NCBI RefSeq assembly: GCF_003024605.1
Contig: NZ_PYJQ01000005.1
Location: 1-64,000, forward strand
DNA length: 64,000 bases
Reading direction: 5' to 3'
Origin: Rhizobium sp. JAB6
GTDB lineage: Bacteria; Pseudomonadota; Alphaproteobacteria; Rhizobiales; Rhizobiaceae
Part shown: positions 27,143 through 36,637 of the stretch, piece after piece
Layout: the number at the start of each line of letters is the position of its first letter
Position numbering within the stretch: the stretch's first letter is position 1
The notes under the pieces: model-generated
What the model was told of the DNA's origin: nothing
The model's database searches: none
What the model saw: the letters and a program-made list of their open reading frames with translations, nothing else
Program-made: the position numbers and the translations under genes

Positions 27143-27221
27143 CGCCCTTCGGCACTCGATCCTTTTCAAGCGTTCTGCGCTAAACTATCTCCACTGCTTT
27201 GCTGGGAGAGGAGATTGCGCC

Positions 27222-28220
27222 ATGCCCTTGCCGTCTGAAATGCGTTTCGTGGATTTGCCGTCCTTTGGCGGACCGGAGGTCATGACCATCGCCCGCAAGC
27301 CTCTGCCTGTCTTGAACCCAGGCGAGATTCTGGTCCGCGTCGAGGCTGCCGGCGTCAATCGGCCGGATGTGGCGCAACGCCAGGGGATCTATCCGCCGCC
27401 CAAGGAAGCAAGCCCGATCCTGGGCCTCGAAGTGGCTGGCGAGATCGTCGATGTCGCGCCCGGCGTGACCGAATTTGCGATCGGCAACAAGGTTTGCGGC
27501 CTCGCCAATGGCGGCGGCTATGCGGAATATTGCGTCCTGCCCGCTAGCCAGGCTCTCCGTTTCCCGAACGGTTATGATGCCGTGCACGCAGCCGCGCTCC
27601 CCGAGACCTTCTTCACGGTTTGGGCCAATCTCTTCCAGATGGCGGGCCTCACCGAGGGCGAAAGCGTGCTGATCCACGGCGGCTCCAGCGGCATCGGCAC
27701 GACGGCGATTCAGCTTGCCCGCGCTTTCGGCGCGACGGTCTATGCGACCGCCGGATCGAAGGAAAAATGCCAGGCCTGCGAGAAGCTCGGCGCCAAAAGG
27801 GCAATCAACTATAAAGCGGAAGATTTCGCCGAAGTCATCAAGGCCGAAACGGAACATGGTGTCGATATCATCCTGGACATGATCGGCGCCGCCTATCTGG
27901 AAAAGAACCTCGCATCGCTTGCCCGCGACGGCTGCCTTTCGATCATTGCCTTCCTTGGCGGCGCGGTGGCGGAGAAGGTCAACCTGACGCCGATCATGGT
28001 CAAGCGCCTGACGGTGACGGGATCGACCATGCGTCCGCGCACGGCTGAAGAAAAGCGGGCCGTCCGCGACGACCTTCTTTCCCAGGTCTGGCCGCTGCTC
28101 GACCGGGGCACCGTCGCCCCGGTCATTTATCGGACCTTCTCTTTCGACGACGTAATTGAGGCGCATCGCTTGATGGAAACCAGCGACCATATCGGCAAGA
28201 TCATGCTGAAGCTGGCTTGA
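27222..28220 (+). CDS. NAD(P)H-quinone oxidoreductase, zinc-free MDR family
   Basis: This 332-residue protein belongs to the medium-chain dehydrogenase superfamily in the PIG3/quinone reductase branch. The catalytic zinc ligands are lacking. The NADPH-binding motif [14 protein letters not shown] lies around residue 145, and [14 protein letters not shown] near the N-terminus is typical of this group. It likely reduces quinones or other electrophiles in the cytoplasm. It overlaps the converging MFS gene by 20 bases. Confidence 0.9.
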   Translation: MPLPSEMRFVDLPSFGGPEVMTIARKPLPVLNPGEILVRVEAAGVNRPDVAQRQGIYPPPKEASPILGLEVAGEIVDVAPGVTEFAIGNKVCGLANGGGYAEYCVLPASQALRFPNGYDAVHAAALPETFFTVWANLFQMAGLTEGESVLIHGGSSGIGTTAIQLARAFGATVYATAGSKEKCQACEKLGAKRAINYKAEDFAEVIKAETEHGVDIILDMIGAAYLEKNLASLARDGCLSIIAFLGGAVAEKVNLTPIMVKRLTVTGSTMRPRTAEEKRAVRDDLLSQVWPLLDRGTVAPVIYRTFSFDDVIEAHRLMETSDHIGKIMLKLA

Positions 28221-29619
28221 TCGTGAAGGACAGGATGATGGCGATGAGACCGGGTATCGCCATTAGCACGTAGAGCCAATTTGCAGCGGAAAGGGCGCCG
28301 GCAATGCCGCCCGGATCGGTCAGGCCCGCTCCATTGACGATGACCCCGGCAAGAGCAGCGCCGAACGCGCCGCCCAGCGATTGTGTCATCGAAATGGCAG
28401 CCGAGGCCTTGTCCTCATCGGCTTTCCTGGCGAGGCCGATGATCCTGGTCACCAGATGTGCCCAGCCGAGACCGACGCCGAATCCCATCAGGAACATGGT
28501 GATGACGGCGGGCGCAAACCTGGCGACGGTATCAAAAGGCGTGCTCGTTGCCAGGAAGGGGATCAGTGATGCGGTCGCGGCCGTTTCCACAATGCAGCCG
28601 GCAATGATGGCGAGGGCCGCTCGCCTGCCTGAGAAAGAATTACTGAGGAAGGCCGCGATGGTCCAGCCGAGCGCTACCAGCGCCACGAGATAGCCCGAGA
28701 CCAGCGGCGTTACGCCATGCAGCGTCTGCAGGAAGTAGGGGATATAGATGTCGCTCGTCAGCACCAGCGTCATCGTGAATATCGTCAGATAGAGCCGCGC
28801 GATCGGATTGCCGAGCATGACGGCCCCATGCGGAAGGAGGCGCACTTCGCTCTTGCGCTCGATCAGCACCATCGCCGTGACCAAAATGATGGACGCCGTA
28901 ATCAGCACGACCTTGTAGGTTCCGTGTTCGACGGTGCCGGCAATGCTGACGAAAAGGACGGCAATCAGCAGAAGCGCGATCTGTGCGAGTGGCGTCCTTG
29001 TATCGATCCGGTCATCCGCAACATCGGGCAGCAGCCGGCGCGCCGAAAGTGCCATAATGACGGCCAGCGGCACGAGGATGATGAATGCCTCGCGCCATGC
29101 GCCGCCAACGGCGAAGAGGCCGCCGAGGGTTGGTCCAAGTACCGTCGCCACGCCCCAGATCGCGGCGTAGAGTGTCGATGCTCTGCGCCATAGCGGTTGG
29201 GGATAGATGAAGCGGATGAAAGCATAGGCAAGCCCGGAAAGCATGCCGGAGCCGTAGCCCTGCGCAGCACGCCCGACGAGCAGCATCGGCATGGTCGGTG
29301 CAATGGCGCATGCGAGGCTGCCCACACCGAAAGTAAGTGCCGCCACGATGTAGACGGCACGCAGGCCCATGCCCTTCGGTCGGGTTGCGACCGTAATCGA
29401 GCCGAGCACGCCGGCGGCGACAAAGAGTGTCGTCATCCATGAGAACAGTTCGAGGCCGCCGATATCCCGGACGATCGAAGGGGCGATCGTGGCGGTGATG
29501 TAGGATTCGACGGCATAAAGCGTCACGCCGCCGCCAAGCATCAGCGTCGCGGGCAGAAGTTTCGGCGAAAACAATGTGAAGACGGAAGAGGATGAGGCAG
29601 AGGTTTCGATGCTCGACAT
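28201..29619 (-). CDS. MFS transporter
   Basis: This 472-residue membrane protein is an MFS exporter of the multidrug type, with about 14 hydrophobic segments and [11 protein letters not shown] in helix 4-5. The region between helices 2 and 3 (RPKGMGLR) is a degenerate form of the MFS signature. It is divergent from a SufR-like cysteine-rich regulator with a dyad operator between, which suggests induction by oxidative or metal stress. The substrate is not known. Confidence 0.86.
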   Translation of the reverse strand: MSSIETSASSSSVFTLFSPKLLPATLMLGGGVTLYAVESYITATIAPSIVRDIGGLELFSWMTTLFVAAGVLGSITVATRPKGMGLRAVYIVAALTFGVGSLACAIAPTMPMLLVGRAAQGYGSGMLSGLAYAFIRFIYPQPLWRRASTLYAAIWGVATVLGPTLGGLFAVGGAWREAFIILVPLAVIMALSARRLLPDVADDRIDTRTPLAQIALLLIAVLFVSIAGTVEHGTYKVVLITASIILVTAMVLIERKSEVRLLPHGAVMLGNPIARLYLTIFTMTLVLTSDIYIPYFLQTLHGVTPLVSGYLVALVALGWTIAAFLSNSFSGRRAALAIIAGCIVETAATASLIPFLATSTPFDTVARFAPAVITMFLMGFGVGLGWAHLVTRIIGLARKADEDKASAAISMTQSLGGAFGAALAGVIVNGAGLTDPGGIAGALSAANWLYVLMAIPGLIAIILSFTIKPASA

Positions 29620-29656
29620 CGGACGGTCCCCGGTATTTTTCCTAGCGGTCGATTAT

Positions 29657-29678
29657 TTTCCAAGTTATAATTTGGAAA
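29657..29678. promoter_or_regulatory. perfect dyad between MFS and SufR-like genes
   Basis: TTTCCAA and TTGGAAA enclose GTTATAAT. A further half-site CTTGGAAA (29711-29718) lies immediately before the regulator ATG. This is a good candidate for the binding site of the regulator, controlling both divergent genes. Confidence 0.6.
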
Positions 29679-29719
29679 TTACATTCTTGCCGAATTAAAA
29701 CAAGAGACAACTTGGAAAA

Positions 29720-30346
29720 ATGCGTCAGTCACCTGCCAATCGAATTCTGATCCTGTTGAAAACCGACGGGCCACAGCTGGCAGCCGCTGTCGGCGATGCA
29801 CTCGGCATATCGTCCGAGGCGGCCCGCCAACAGTTGACGAAGATGGCGGAGGAGGGATTGATCGAGCCGGTGGCGGAGGCTCGCGCCGGCAGGGGCAGGC
29901 CACGACAGTTCTGGCACCTGACGGCCGCCGGCAACCGGCAGTTTCCCGATGGCCATGCCGATCTGACCGCCACCCTGCTTGCGACCATGGCCAGCCAGTT
30001 GGGGCAGGGCGCCGTCGATGCGGTCATCTCGGCGCGTGAAACGGAGATGCTCCGGCGCTACCGCAGTGAGATCGACCTTACCGCCGATCTGCCCTCGCGC
30101 GTCGCGAGCCTAGCCGCGATACGAACGCGGGAAGGCTATATGGCCGATCATTGGCGGGAGAATGACGGCTCGATCGTGCTGGTGGAGAACCATTGCCCCA
30201 TTTGTGCTGCCGCACATGCCTGCGCCGGCTTCTGCCGTTCCGAGCTCGAGACTTTCCGTATGGTTCTTGCCGCCCAGGTGGAGCGGGAAGAGCATATTCT
30301 TCTCGGCGCGAGGCGGTGCGCCTATCGGATTCGGCCGACCGTTTGA
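29720..30346 (+). CDS. SufR-like iron-sulfur transcriptional regulator
   Basis: This encodes 208 residues. A winged helix-turn-helix (ALGISSEAARQQLTKMAEEGLIEP, residues 27-50) is followed by a wing with GRGRPRQFWHLT. The C-terminal domain has five cysteines (159, 162, 168, 172, 200) in the pattern ENHCPI...C..EL..F and RRCAYRI, which matches SufR proteins that bind a [4Fe-4S] cluster. The ones here differ by the extra CPIC pair. It is not next to suf genes but faces an MFS exporter, so its target may be different. The ATG lies within the repeated operator half-site. Confidence 0.82.
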   Translation: MRQSPANRILILLKTDGPQLAAAVGDALGISSEAARQQLTKMAEEGLIEPVAEARAGRGRPRQFWHLTAAGNRQFPDGHADLTATLLATMASQLGQGAVDAVISARETEMLRRYRSEIDLTADLPSRVASLAAIRTREGYMADHWRENDGSIVLVENHCPICAAAHACAGFCRSELETFRMVLAAQVEREEHILLGARRCAYRIRPTV

Positions 30347-30443
30347 GCAGGGAGTTTTAGCTTCGGGGATATCGTCGGCAATTGGCAACGCAGGATGCAG
30401 CGGCTATCACTAGCCGTATAGCAAATCAAAGGCAGCTTGCATC

Positions 30444-31451
30444 ATGTCCAATCCCGTCTGCATCGAAGTCACCCGTGGCAATCAGGTCGAAAGCCGTCAC
30501 CGTGGCTCGGTCGTTGTCGTCGATGGCGACGGGAAGCTGGTTTTCTCCCTCGGCGATATCGAAAGCGGCGTCTTTCCGCGCTCGGCCTGCAAGGCGATGC
30601 AGGCTTTGCCGCTGGTGGAAAGCGGCGCCGCGGATGCCTATGGTTTCGGTCATAAGGAATTGGCGCTCGCCTGCTCCTCGCACAATGGCGAGGATGAGCA
30701 TGTGGCGCTCGCCGCCTCCATGCTGGCGCGCGCCGGCCGCGATGTCGGTACGCTCGAATGCGGCGCGCATTGGTCCTTCGACCAGAAGACAGTAATTCAT
30801 CAGGCCCGCACCATCGACAAGCCGACGGCGCTGCATAACAATTGCTCGGGCAAGCATGCCGGTTTCGTCTGCGCCTGCTGCCATCAGGATATCGATCCCA
30901 AGGGCTATGTCGACTATCATCACCCGCTCCAGCAACAGATCCGTGAGACGATGGAGAGCCTGACCGGCGCTGTTCTTGCGCGTGACAATTGCGGCACCGA
31001 TGGCTGCTCGATCCCGACCTATGCCGTACCGCTCAAGGGACTGGCGCATGGCTTTGCCAAGATGGCGACGGGCATCGGGCTCGCGCCCTTGCGCGCCAAG
31101 GCATCGCGGCGGCTGTTCGAGGCCTGCATGGCCGAACCCTTCTACGTTGCCGGCACCGACCGTGCCTGCACCAGGCTGATGCAGATCGCTCCCGGCCGTA
31201 TCTTCGCCAAGACCGGCGCCGAAGGCGTGTTCTGCGCTGCAATCCCCGAACAGGGCATCGCCATCGCGCTCAAGTGCGACGATGGCACGACTCGTGCGGC
31301 GGAGATCATGGTGGCGGCGACGCTCGCCCGCTTCTTCGAGAAGGATAGCACAGTCCATGCCGGCCTGATGTCGATGGCCGCCCGATCCTTCAAGAACTGG
31401 AACGGCATCCATGTCGGCGATATCAGACCGACAGCTGCCCTGACGGCTTAA
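30444..31451 (+). CDS. L-asparaginase, Rhizobium etli class (AnsA/ReAV type)
   Basis: This 335-residue enzyme hydrolyses asparagine to aspartate and ammonia. It belongs to the R. etli-type class, which is unrelated in sequence to the E. coli enzymes and has a serine-beta-lactamase-like fold. The signature residues can be seen: Ser47 and Lys50 in RSACK, CSSHNGE at 77-83, and a probable metal site from Cys134 and Lys137 (in NNCSGKHAGF) and Cys188 (in NCGTDGCS). It is monocistronic, following the SufR-like gene by about 100 bases. There is no signal peptide. Confidence 0.92.
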   Translation: MSNPVCIEVTRGNQVESRHRGSVVVVDGDGKLVFSLGDIESGVFPRSACKAMQALPLVESGAADAYGFGHKELALACSSHNGEDEHVALAASMLARAGRDVGTLECGAHWSFDQKTVIHQARTIDKPTALHNNCSGKHAGFVCACCHQDIDPKGYVDYHHPLQQQIRETMESLTGAVLARDNCGTDGCSIPTYAVPLKGLAHGFAKMATGIGLAPLRAKASRRLFEACMAEPFYVAGTDRACTRLMQIAPGRIFAKTGAEGVFCAAIPEQGIAIALKCDDGTTRAAEIMVAATLARFFEKDSTVHAGLMSMAARSFKNWNGIHVGDIRPTAALTA

Positions 31452-31465
31452 AGGACCCGCTCCGT

Positions 31466-31954
31466 TCAGCTGCTCGGTCGCCGGACCGCCACATGCTGCC
31501 GCACGACCTTATATTCCTGCCAGATCAGGACCATGACCGCGAGATCGAAGATGGTAAGGATGATGAGCCCGATGCCATGCGTGTCGGTGAAGCGGTAAAG
31601 CTGGTAGACGATGAAAAGCCCAAGGGCGGCCAGCGATGCCGGATAGGCCCACATCTTGCCCCGGAGCAGGCCGATGACCAGCAGCACCTTCACAAGCCCG
31701 TGGCTCAGCAGGTAATAGGCATAGAAATTCTTGGTCCCGACGGAAAAGTCCTGCGCCCAGGTAAGCAGATGCGTCGCGATGAAATCATGGGGATCGTTGA
31801 GAAGCTCGGGCTGCGCGATCCTGTTTGCCAGACGAAGGATCGATTCCGTGCTGACGAGCGCCAGCACCATGCCGCCGAGACATTCGATCAGGGCGTGCGC
31901 GCCCTTCAATAGAACGCTGATTTCGAAGAGTTGGTGAATGCGGCGTTCGTTCAT
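31466..31954 (-). CDS. DUF2127 family membrane protein
   Basis: This 162-residue protein has four predicted membrane helices and begins ERRIHQLFEISVLLKGAHALIE, the conserved start of DUF2127 proteins. The central loop THLLTWAQDFSVGTKNFYAYYLLSHG is also characteristic. The function of the family is unknown. The frame remains open for 83 further codons upstream, but the family start is at 31954. It lies behind the DeoR regulator gene on the same strand. Confidence 0.85.
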   Translation of the reverse strand: MNERRIHQLFEISVLLKGAHALIECLGGMVLALVSTESILRLANRIAQPELLNDPHDFIATHLLTWAQDFSVGTKNFYAYYLLSHGLVKVLLVIGLLRGKMWAYPASLAALGLFIVYQLYRFTDTHGIGLIILTIFDLAVMVLIWQEYKVVRQHVAVRRPSS

Positions 31955-32034
31955 GGGCGATCGTAACCTATGGGGCCTATTCAGGTAGGCTTGATCGGCG
32001 ACGAGGACAAGGCATATCGATCTCCGGCCGCCGA

Positions 32035-32790
32035 TCAGGCCGGGAAGATCGGCATCCCGGTATCCCGGTAGGGCGCCAGGCTTTCTTCCGGAACATCCGA
32101 TGATACGATCAGGCCGGAAACGCCGTGTATGGGCAGGATCTGGCATGGCGAGGCGGCATCGAGCTTCTCGGCCGTCGACAATACGTAGGTTTCCGCCGAG
32201 CATTGGGCGATATGCCGCTTGATGGCCGCTTCCTCGAAATCGCCGGTGGAAAAGCCGCGTGCGGGGTGGATGGCGGTGACGCCAAGAAAGAAGATGTCCG
32301 CCCTTATCGATGCGATCGCCGCCACGGCGCCAGCACCCGTCGCGACCATCGAATGCTTGTAGAGCTTGCCGCCGATCAGGATCACCTCGGCCAGGGGATG
32401 ATGCTCCAACTCGCCAGCAATCGTCGGGCTGTGGGTGACGATGGTAACGGCGATATCCTTCGGAAGGTGCCGTGCGATCTCGGCATTCGTAGTGCCGCCG
32501 TCCAGGAATACGGTCCGCCCCGGCTGGATCATGCCGGCCGCATAGGCGCCGAGCCGGCGTTTCTCGTCGGAGGAGACCGTCTGCCGCGCGGTAAAATCGG
32601 GTAGGTCCGGTGACAGCGGCAGTGCGCCGCCATGCACCCGTTTCAGCAGTTTTTCCGCCGCCATCTCCCGCAGATCCCTGCGGATCGTGTCCTCGGATAG
32701 GCCGAGATCGTCGGCCAGCGCCTTGGCGATTACCTGGCCGTCCCTGCGCAATCTGTCGAGGATGAGGGTCTTGCGTTGGCTGGTCAGCAT
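32035..32790 (-). CDS. DeoR-family transcriptional regulator
   Basis: This encodes 251 residues. The N-terminal helix-turn-helix (DDLGLSEDTIRRDLREMAAE) and RVHGGALPL are DeoR signatures. The effector domain (about 75-230), including DGGTTNAEIARHLP, is related to sugar isomerases and binds a phosphorylated sugar in most relatives. No sugar transport operon is nearby; the divergent gene at 32917 and the DUF2127 gene are the closest candidates for control. Confidence 0.9.
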   Translation of the reverse strand: MLTSQRKTLILDRLRRDGQVIAKALADDLGLSEDTIRRDLREMAAEKLLKRVHGGALPLSPDLPDFTARQTVSSDEKRRLGAYAAGMIQPGRTVFLDGGTTNAEIARHLPKDIAVTIVTHSPTIAGELEHHPLAEVILIGGKLYKHSMVATGAGAVAAIASIRADIFFLGVTAIHPARGFSTGDFEEAAIKRHIAQCSAETYVLSTAEKLDAASPCQILPIHGVSGLIVSSDVPEESLAPYRDTGMPIFPA

Positions 32791-32916
32791 GCCGGTCTCT
32801 GCACGTTATTTCATGAATAATCCGGAAGTTATCAGAAAAGATTCGACATTCAAGAAAATATACGCATTATCGTGCAAATTCCTGCAGAAAGCAGGAGCTG
32901 AAAATGGAGGCATGAC

Positions 32917-33273
32917 ATGTTGATTCTAATTGCGGGGCCTTATCGCTCCGGCACCGGCGATGATCCGAGGAAAATGGCTGAGAACCTCAAGCGCCTGGAG
33001 GAGCCGTCCTATGCCCTGTTCAAGGCCGGGCATCTGCCCATGATCGGCGAATGGGTTGCCTTGCCGGTCTGGCACGCCGCCGGCGGCAAGAGCATAGGAG
33101 ACGATTTCTATGAGGAGATCTTCCATCCGACAGCGGGCCGACTGCTGCAGCTTTGCGAGGGTGTTCTGAGGTTGCCGGGCGACTCCAAGGGCGCCGACAA
33201 CGATGTCCGCATCGCTCGTGAGCGCGGCATTCCCGTCTGGTACAGGCTGGAGGACGTGCCCGGCTGCGCCTGA
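32917..33273 (+). CDS. DUF4406-like protein (nucleoside deoxyribosyltransferase-like fold)
   Basis: This 118-residue protein starts LILIAGPYRSGTGDDPRKM and has GHLPMIGEWVALPVW and LRLPGDSKGADNDVRIAR, features of the small proteins related to nucleoside 2-deoxyribosyltransferases (DUF4406). Activity in these relatives is mostly unproven. The ribosome binding site is GGAGG six bases from the ATG. A small stem (TCCTGC-AGAAA-GCAGGA, 32880-32896) is present in its leader. It is divergent from the DeoR regulator. Confidence 0.78.
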   Translation: MLILIAGPYRSGTGDDPRKMAENLKRLEEPSYALFKAGHLPMIGEWVALPVWHAAGGKSIGDDFYEEIFHPTAGRLLQLCEGVLRLPGDSKGADNDVRIARERGIPVWYRLEDVPGCA

Positions 33274-33426
33274 GATCAAGCGCCCATGCCCACTGAGCTA
33301 GCCAAAGGGGATGGGCATATCGGTCCGATCGATCAAAACCTTTTGTAGCGTCCATCAGCATCGGCCACTTCCGTATTGGCCGGGTTCGCTTTAGCTTCCT
33401 CACGGACTTCAATCGAGGAACGGAAC

Positions 33427-34047
33427 ATGCTGACATTCTATTTCGCGCCCGGAAGCTGCGCGCTCGCCAGTCTCATCGCCCTGGAAGAATCCGGTCTTGC
33501 CTACGAGCACCGACGCCTCAACCTCGCCAATGGCGATCAGCGCCAGCCGGATTATCTGGCCATCAACCCCAAGGGCCGGGTTCCCGCCCTGGTGACCGAT
33601 CGCGGCGTCATCACCGAGAACATCGCGATCCTGGCCTACGTCGCGCAGATCGCGCCGGCTGCGAAGCTGGCACCGCTCGACGATCCCTTCGAATTCGCGC
33701 AGATGCAGTCCTTCAACGGCTATATCGCCTCCACCGTTCATGTGAACCATTCGCACAAGGGGCGCGGCTATCGCTGGACCGACGATGCGGCAGCCATCGA
33801 GACGATGAAGGCCAAAGTGCCGCAGACCATGACCGAGGCCTTCGCCTTGATAGAAGACAAGATTCTGAAAGGCCCTTGGGTGATGGGCGAGCAATATACC
33901 GTTGCTGACGGCTATCTCTTCACCATGGAGACCTGGCTGCCGGGAGACAATGTCGATATCAAACAATTCCCGAAGGTCAGCGCCCACTATCAGCGCATGC
34001 TTGAGCGTCCGGCCGTTCAGAAGGCACTCGCCGTCGAGAAGGGTTGA
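33427..34047 (+). CDS. glutathione S-transferase family protein
   Basis: This 206-residue protein has an N-terminal thioredoxin-like domain (LTFYFAPGSCALASLIALEE with the beta-class Ser-Cys pair; NPKGRVPALV, then ITENIAILAYVAQ) and an all-helical C-terminal domain. It resembles the bacterial beta class, in which a cysteine at about residue 10 binds glutathione. It likely conjugates or reduces electrophiles. The start at 33427 matches the domain; 17 upstream codons of open frame are discarded. It ends one base before the converging MmcQ/YjbR gene. Confidence 0.9.
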   Translation: MLTFYFAPGSCALASLIALEESGLAYEHRRLNLANGDQRQPDYLAINPKGRVPALVTDRGVITENIAILAYVAQIAPAAKLAPLDDPFEFAQMQSFNGYIASTVHVNHSHKGRGYRWTDDAAAIETMKAKVPQTMTEAFALIEDKILKGPWVMGEQYTVADGYLFTMETWLPGDNVDIKQFPKVSAHYQRMLERPAVQKALAVEKG

Positions 34048-34410
34048 TCATATCCGGCCGAATGCTGCCACAAGCTTTTTCGGGGCGCGGTATCGCCACG
34101 CCTCGATCAACCGCAATTGCAACTCCTCATCGCCGATCGCGGTGATGCGCAGCGGCAGGGAGGGCCAGCCGACATAATGATCGGTCTGGAAATAGATTTC
34201 CGGCGCCATTTCCATCAGCTGTTCCTTGCGATCGATCGGCAGCGATAGCACGATGGCCTCGTTGTTCTTGACGGTCACGAACGCTTTGCCGCCGACCTTG
34301 AAGGCCGGCAGACCGTAATGCAGGCCAGGTTCAACCGCAGGCAGCCCGGCTTGCGCGATAAGCCGCTGCAATCGTTCGGCGATGGTGTCGATATCGATGA
34401 CCGATGTCAT
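34048..34410 (-). CDS. MmcQ/YjbR family protein
   Basis: This encodes 120 residues of the MmcQ/YjbR (CyaY-like) fold, with LHYGLPAFKVGGKAFVTVKNNEAIVLSLP and the DHYVGWPSLPL block. These small proteins are sometimes called DNA-binding; the role is unclear. The ATG at 34446 has GGAAGA close in front and would add 12 residues, overlapping the upstream small gene by ten bases. I chose 34410, where the family usually starts. Confidence 0.8.
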   Translation of the reverse strand: MTSVIDIDTIAERLQRLIAQAGLPAVEPGLHYGLPAFKVGGKAFVTVKNNEAIVLSLPIDRKEQLMEMAPEIYFQTDHYVGWPSLPLRITAIGDEELQLRLIEAWRYRAPKKLVAAFGRI

Positions 34411-34436
34411 GTTTGCGCGCGTGAAGTAGGTCTCTC

Positions 34437-34622
34437 TCAGGCGCATTCTTCCGGCTGAACGCACCGCTTGTCCATAGGACGCCCGAGATTTTCCGGCATC
34501 AGCGGTAGGTCGGCCAATTCCTCCAGTGACATGCTCGCAAGTATCGGATGCTGCAGCGGATCACTTTCCTCCTTACGATCCTCCTCCGGCAGGTGACTAA
34601 AGAAAAGCTTCAAGATCGACAT
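34437..34622 (-). CDS. 61-residue protein of unknown function
   Basis: This short frame begins SILKLFFSHLPEEDRKEESD, has a hydrophilic middle with SMSLEELADLPLMPENLG and ends KRCVQPEECA. An excellent GGAGG lies seven bases before its ATG (34622). The stop falls within or just before the start region of the MmcQ/YjbR gene, so the two are probably translated from one mRNA. It has no membrane segment and I recognise no family. Two C-terminal cysteines are notable. Confidence 0.6.
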   Translation of the reverse strand: MSILKLFFSHLPEEDRKEESDPLQHPILASMSLEELADLPLMPENLGRPMDKRCVQPEECA

Positions 34623-34756
34623 GGATTGCCTCCTCGGAGCTCCGCATCGATGCAACCATAAGAGCATCAGCCGGCGGAGCTGCGGCGCTTTTCGCCCTTA
34701 TAATGCAATAATCGCGCGTATACCCGCTTTGCGCAATTGAGAATGCCGGGATGCTG

Positions 34757-34773
34757 TTATAGATATTCTATAA
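34757..34773. promoter_or_regulatory. perfect dyad overlapping the start of a LysR gene
   Basis: TTATAGA-TAT-TCTATAA is a perfect 17-base inverted repeat whose last base is the A of the regulator ATG at 34773. It includes the T-N11-A geometry and a TATAAT-like hexamer, so a bound protein would block both transcription and translation start. This suggests autorepression. Confidence 0.6.
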
Positions 34774-35669
34774 TGAGAAATCTCAACAACGTTCATCTGA
34801 ATGGCTTGCGCGCCCTTGAGGCGGTCGGACGACTCGGCTCGCTGCAGGCGGCGGCCGACGAACTCGGCGTGACTGTCGGCGCGGTCAGCCAGCAGGTCAT
34901 CAAGGCGGAGGCGCAACTCGGGCGGCCACTGTTCGAGCGAACTCCGAAAGGCATGACGGTGACGGCATCGGGGCTGGGGATATTGACGAGGCTCGGCGAA
35001 GGCTTTCAGTCCCTTTCGGCGGCCGTGGCGCTCACGCAGCATGGGGACGAGAATATCCTCACGATCTCGGTCGCGCCCGTCTTTGCCGCCCGCTGGCTCG
35101 TATACCGGCTCGACCGCTTCGCCGCTCGCCACCCGGATATCCGCCTGCGCATCGATGCGACCACTCGGCTGATCAATCTGGCAACATCGGATGTCGATAT
35201 CGGCATTCGGGTCGGCAGCGGACAATGGCCCGGCGTCAAGGCCGAACTGCTGTTGGCCCAGGAGGTGTTTCCCGTCGTCACGCCGCCGATTGCCGCCACG
35301 CTTCGGGAGCCTGCCGATCTTCTGAAAGTCCCCGCGGTCATCGACGGACATGCAATGTTCGGCTGGGAAGTTTGGCTGCGCAAGGCCGGGCTTTCAGAGC
35401 ATCGCATGGAAGAGCGGCACATCTTCAACGACGCGTCGCTCTGTCTGGATGCGGCCATAGCGGGGCAGGGGGTGATGCTCGCCTGGCAGACGCTGGCAGC
35501 CTATGCGCTCCAGCAGAAATGTCTCGTCGATCCTTTCGGCATCCGCGCAAAGACCGGGTTCGGCCATTATTTCGTTACCACGCCCGGCGTGCGCGAACCG
35601 AAAAAGGTTTCCGCCTTCAAGGCGTGGCTTCGCGAGGAGATGGAAGAGAGCATGCGTCTCTTCCGATAG
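34773..35669 (+). CDS. LysR-family regulator (GcvA-like)
   Basis: This 298-residue protein has an N-terminal helix-turn-helix (LGSLQAAADELGVTVGAVSQQVIKAEAQLG) of the GcvA/AmpR type and a LysR substrate-binding domain (about 90-290). Relatives control glycine cleavage, beta-lactamases and stress genes; the target here is unknown. The gene has almost no leader because a perfect dyad overlaps its ATG. It converges on the GST-like gene after it. Confidence 0.88.
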   Translation: MRNLNNVHLNGLRALEAVGRLGSLQAAADELGVTVGAVSQQVIKAEAQLGRPLFERTPKGMTVTASGLGILTRLGEGFQSLSAAVALTQHGDENILTISVAPVFAARWLVYRLDRFAARHPDIRLRIDATTRLINLATSDVDIGIRVGSGQWPGVKAELLLAQEVFPVVTPPIAATLREPADLLKVPAVIDGHAMFGWEVWLRKAGLSEHRMEERHIFNDASLCLDAAIAGQGVMLAWQTLAAYALQQKCLVDPFGIRAKTGFGHYFVTTPGVREPKKVSAFKAWLREEMEESMRLFR

Positions 35670-35675
35670 GATCTA

Positions 35676-36335
35676 TCAGACCGGCTCCTGACCGCGGGTC
35701 GCCTGCATGGCCTTGTAGGCGTCGCGCGACTGGCAGCGTTCGATCCAGGCTTTCATCTTCGGGCGGGTATCGAACAATTCCTGTTCGGTCTGGGCGTAGC
35801 GCATCACTTCCGCGAGGTTCAAGTCAGCGGCCGTGAACCGATTGCCGACGAGATAGTCCCGATTTTGCAGATGCTTTTCGAGCACGTCGAGCGGCTTCTT
35901 CAGCGAGCGGCAGGCAACGGCGATGCCAGCCTTGCCGGCCTCGCTGTTTTCCTGGGCATTGTCATAGATGCGGACGAGCGCGACGCTGTAGGGCTCGACT
36001 TCGGTTGCCGCCCACATGCTCCACATCGACATCTGTCCTTCTTCCTCCACCGTCTTGCCGGCCAGTGGCCCGCCATACTTGCGCGCGAGGTAAAGGTTTA
36101 TGGCGAGCGATTCATGCAGCATGAGATCGCCATCCTTGATGCACGGAATCATGCCCATCGGATTGACCGCCAGAAACTCCGGCGACATCGTGTTGATCGG
36201 CGCATCGGCGGCAAGCGGGTTGGGAAGCCGGCTGGCCTGGATGACAGGTACCGATTTGAACTCGATCCCGAGCTCCCCAGCCATCCAATAGTTGCGCGAA
36301 GCGCGCGAGCGATAGACACCGTAGATCGTCAGCAT
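35676..36335 (-). CDS. glutathione S-transferase family protein
   Basis: This encodes 219 residues. The N-terminal thioredoxin-like domain ([50 protein letters not shown]) and the helical C-terminal domain ([22 protein letters not shown]) are standard for GSTs. The catalytic Ser/Tyr region is SRASRN. It shares little with the GST at 33427. The start was chosen at 36335, with GGGAG six bases before it; the 54 codons of open frame upstream are not supported. Confidence 0.88.
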   Translation of the reverse strand: MLTIYGVYRSRASRNYWMAGELGIEFKSVPVIQASRLPNPLAADAPINTMSPEFLAVNPMGMIPCIKDGDLMLHESLAINLYLARKYGGPLAGKTVEEEGQMSMWSMWAATEVEPYSVALVRIYDNAQENSEAGKAGIAVACRSLKKPLDVLEKHLQNRDYLVGNRFTAADLNLAEVMRYAQTEQELFDTRPKMKAWIERCQSRDAYKAMQATRGQEPV

Positions 36336-36637
36336 ATGCATCTCCCAGATTCGAGTGAGCGCGACCTTACGGGGTGAGTCGGACGTGTAAAACCCCATAT
36401 GGCTGATTTCTGCGATGAAAGCTCGTGATGAATGCCCGCATGCGGCACGCCGAAGCACGAAAATATCCGTCAGCTGCCCCAATTCTTTACAAATCATGCG
36501 GCCGACGCCCAGCCTTCGTTCGGAAATTAGCGCAGGTGCATGTTAGAATTGCGCCATGATTTTCGTTGGAAGCGGTAGGAGGTTTCCGGCGAGAAGACAA
36601 AGCGCAATTGGTGACTGCGATCTCGGGAGGAGAGCAG
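36336..36637. other. divergent promoter region of GST and indolepyruvate oxidoreductase
   Basis: This 302-base stretch contains no supported gene. It must carry the promoters of both divergent genes. CGGGAGGAGA at 36624-36633 is the strong ribosome binding site of the oxidoreductase gene. Confidence 0.5.

Noticed and set aside
25307..27169. A 620-codon open frame on the minus strand opposite the EAL-CBS-GGDEF gene
   Set aside because: It is exactly antisense to a well-recognised protein, has a low-complexity Asp/His/Arg composition and no ribosome binding site. Such frames arise from GC-rich codon use.
32880..32896. Small stem TCCTGC-AGAAA-GCAGGA in the leader of the DUF4406-like gene as a riboswitch
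   Set aside because: It is a lone short hairpin; no conserved aptamer architecture was recognised.
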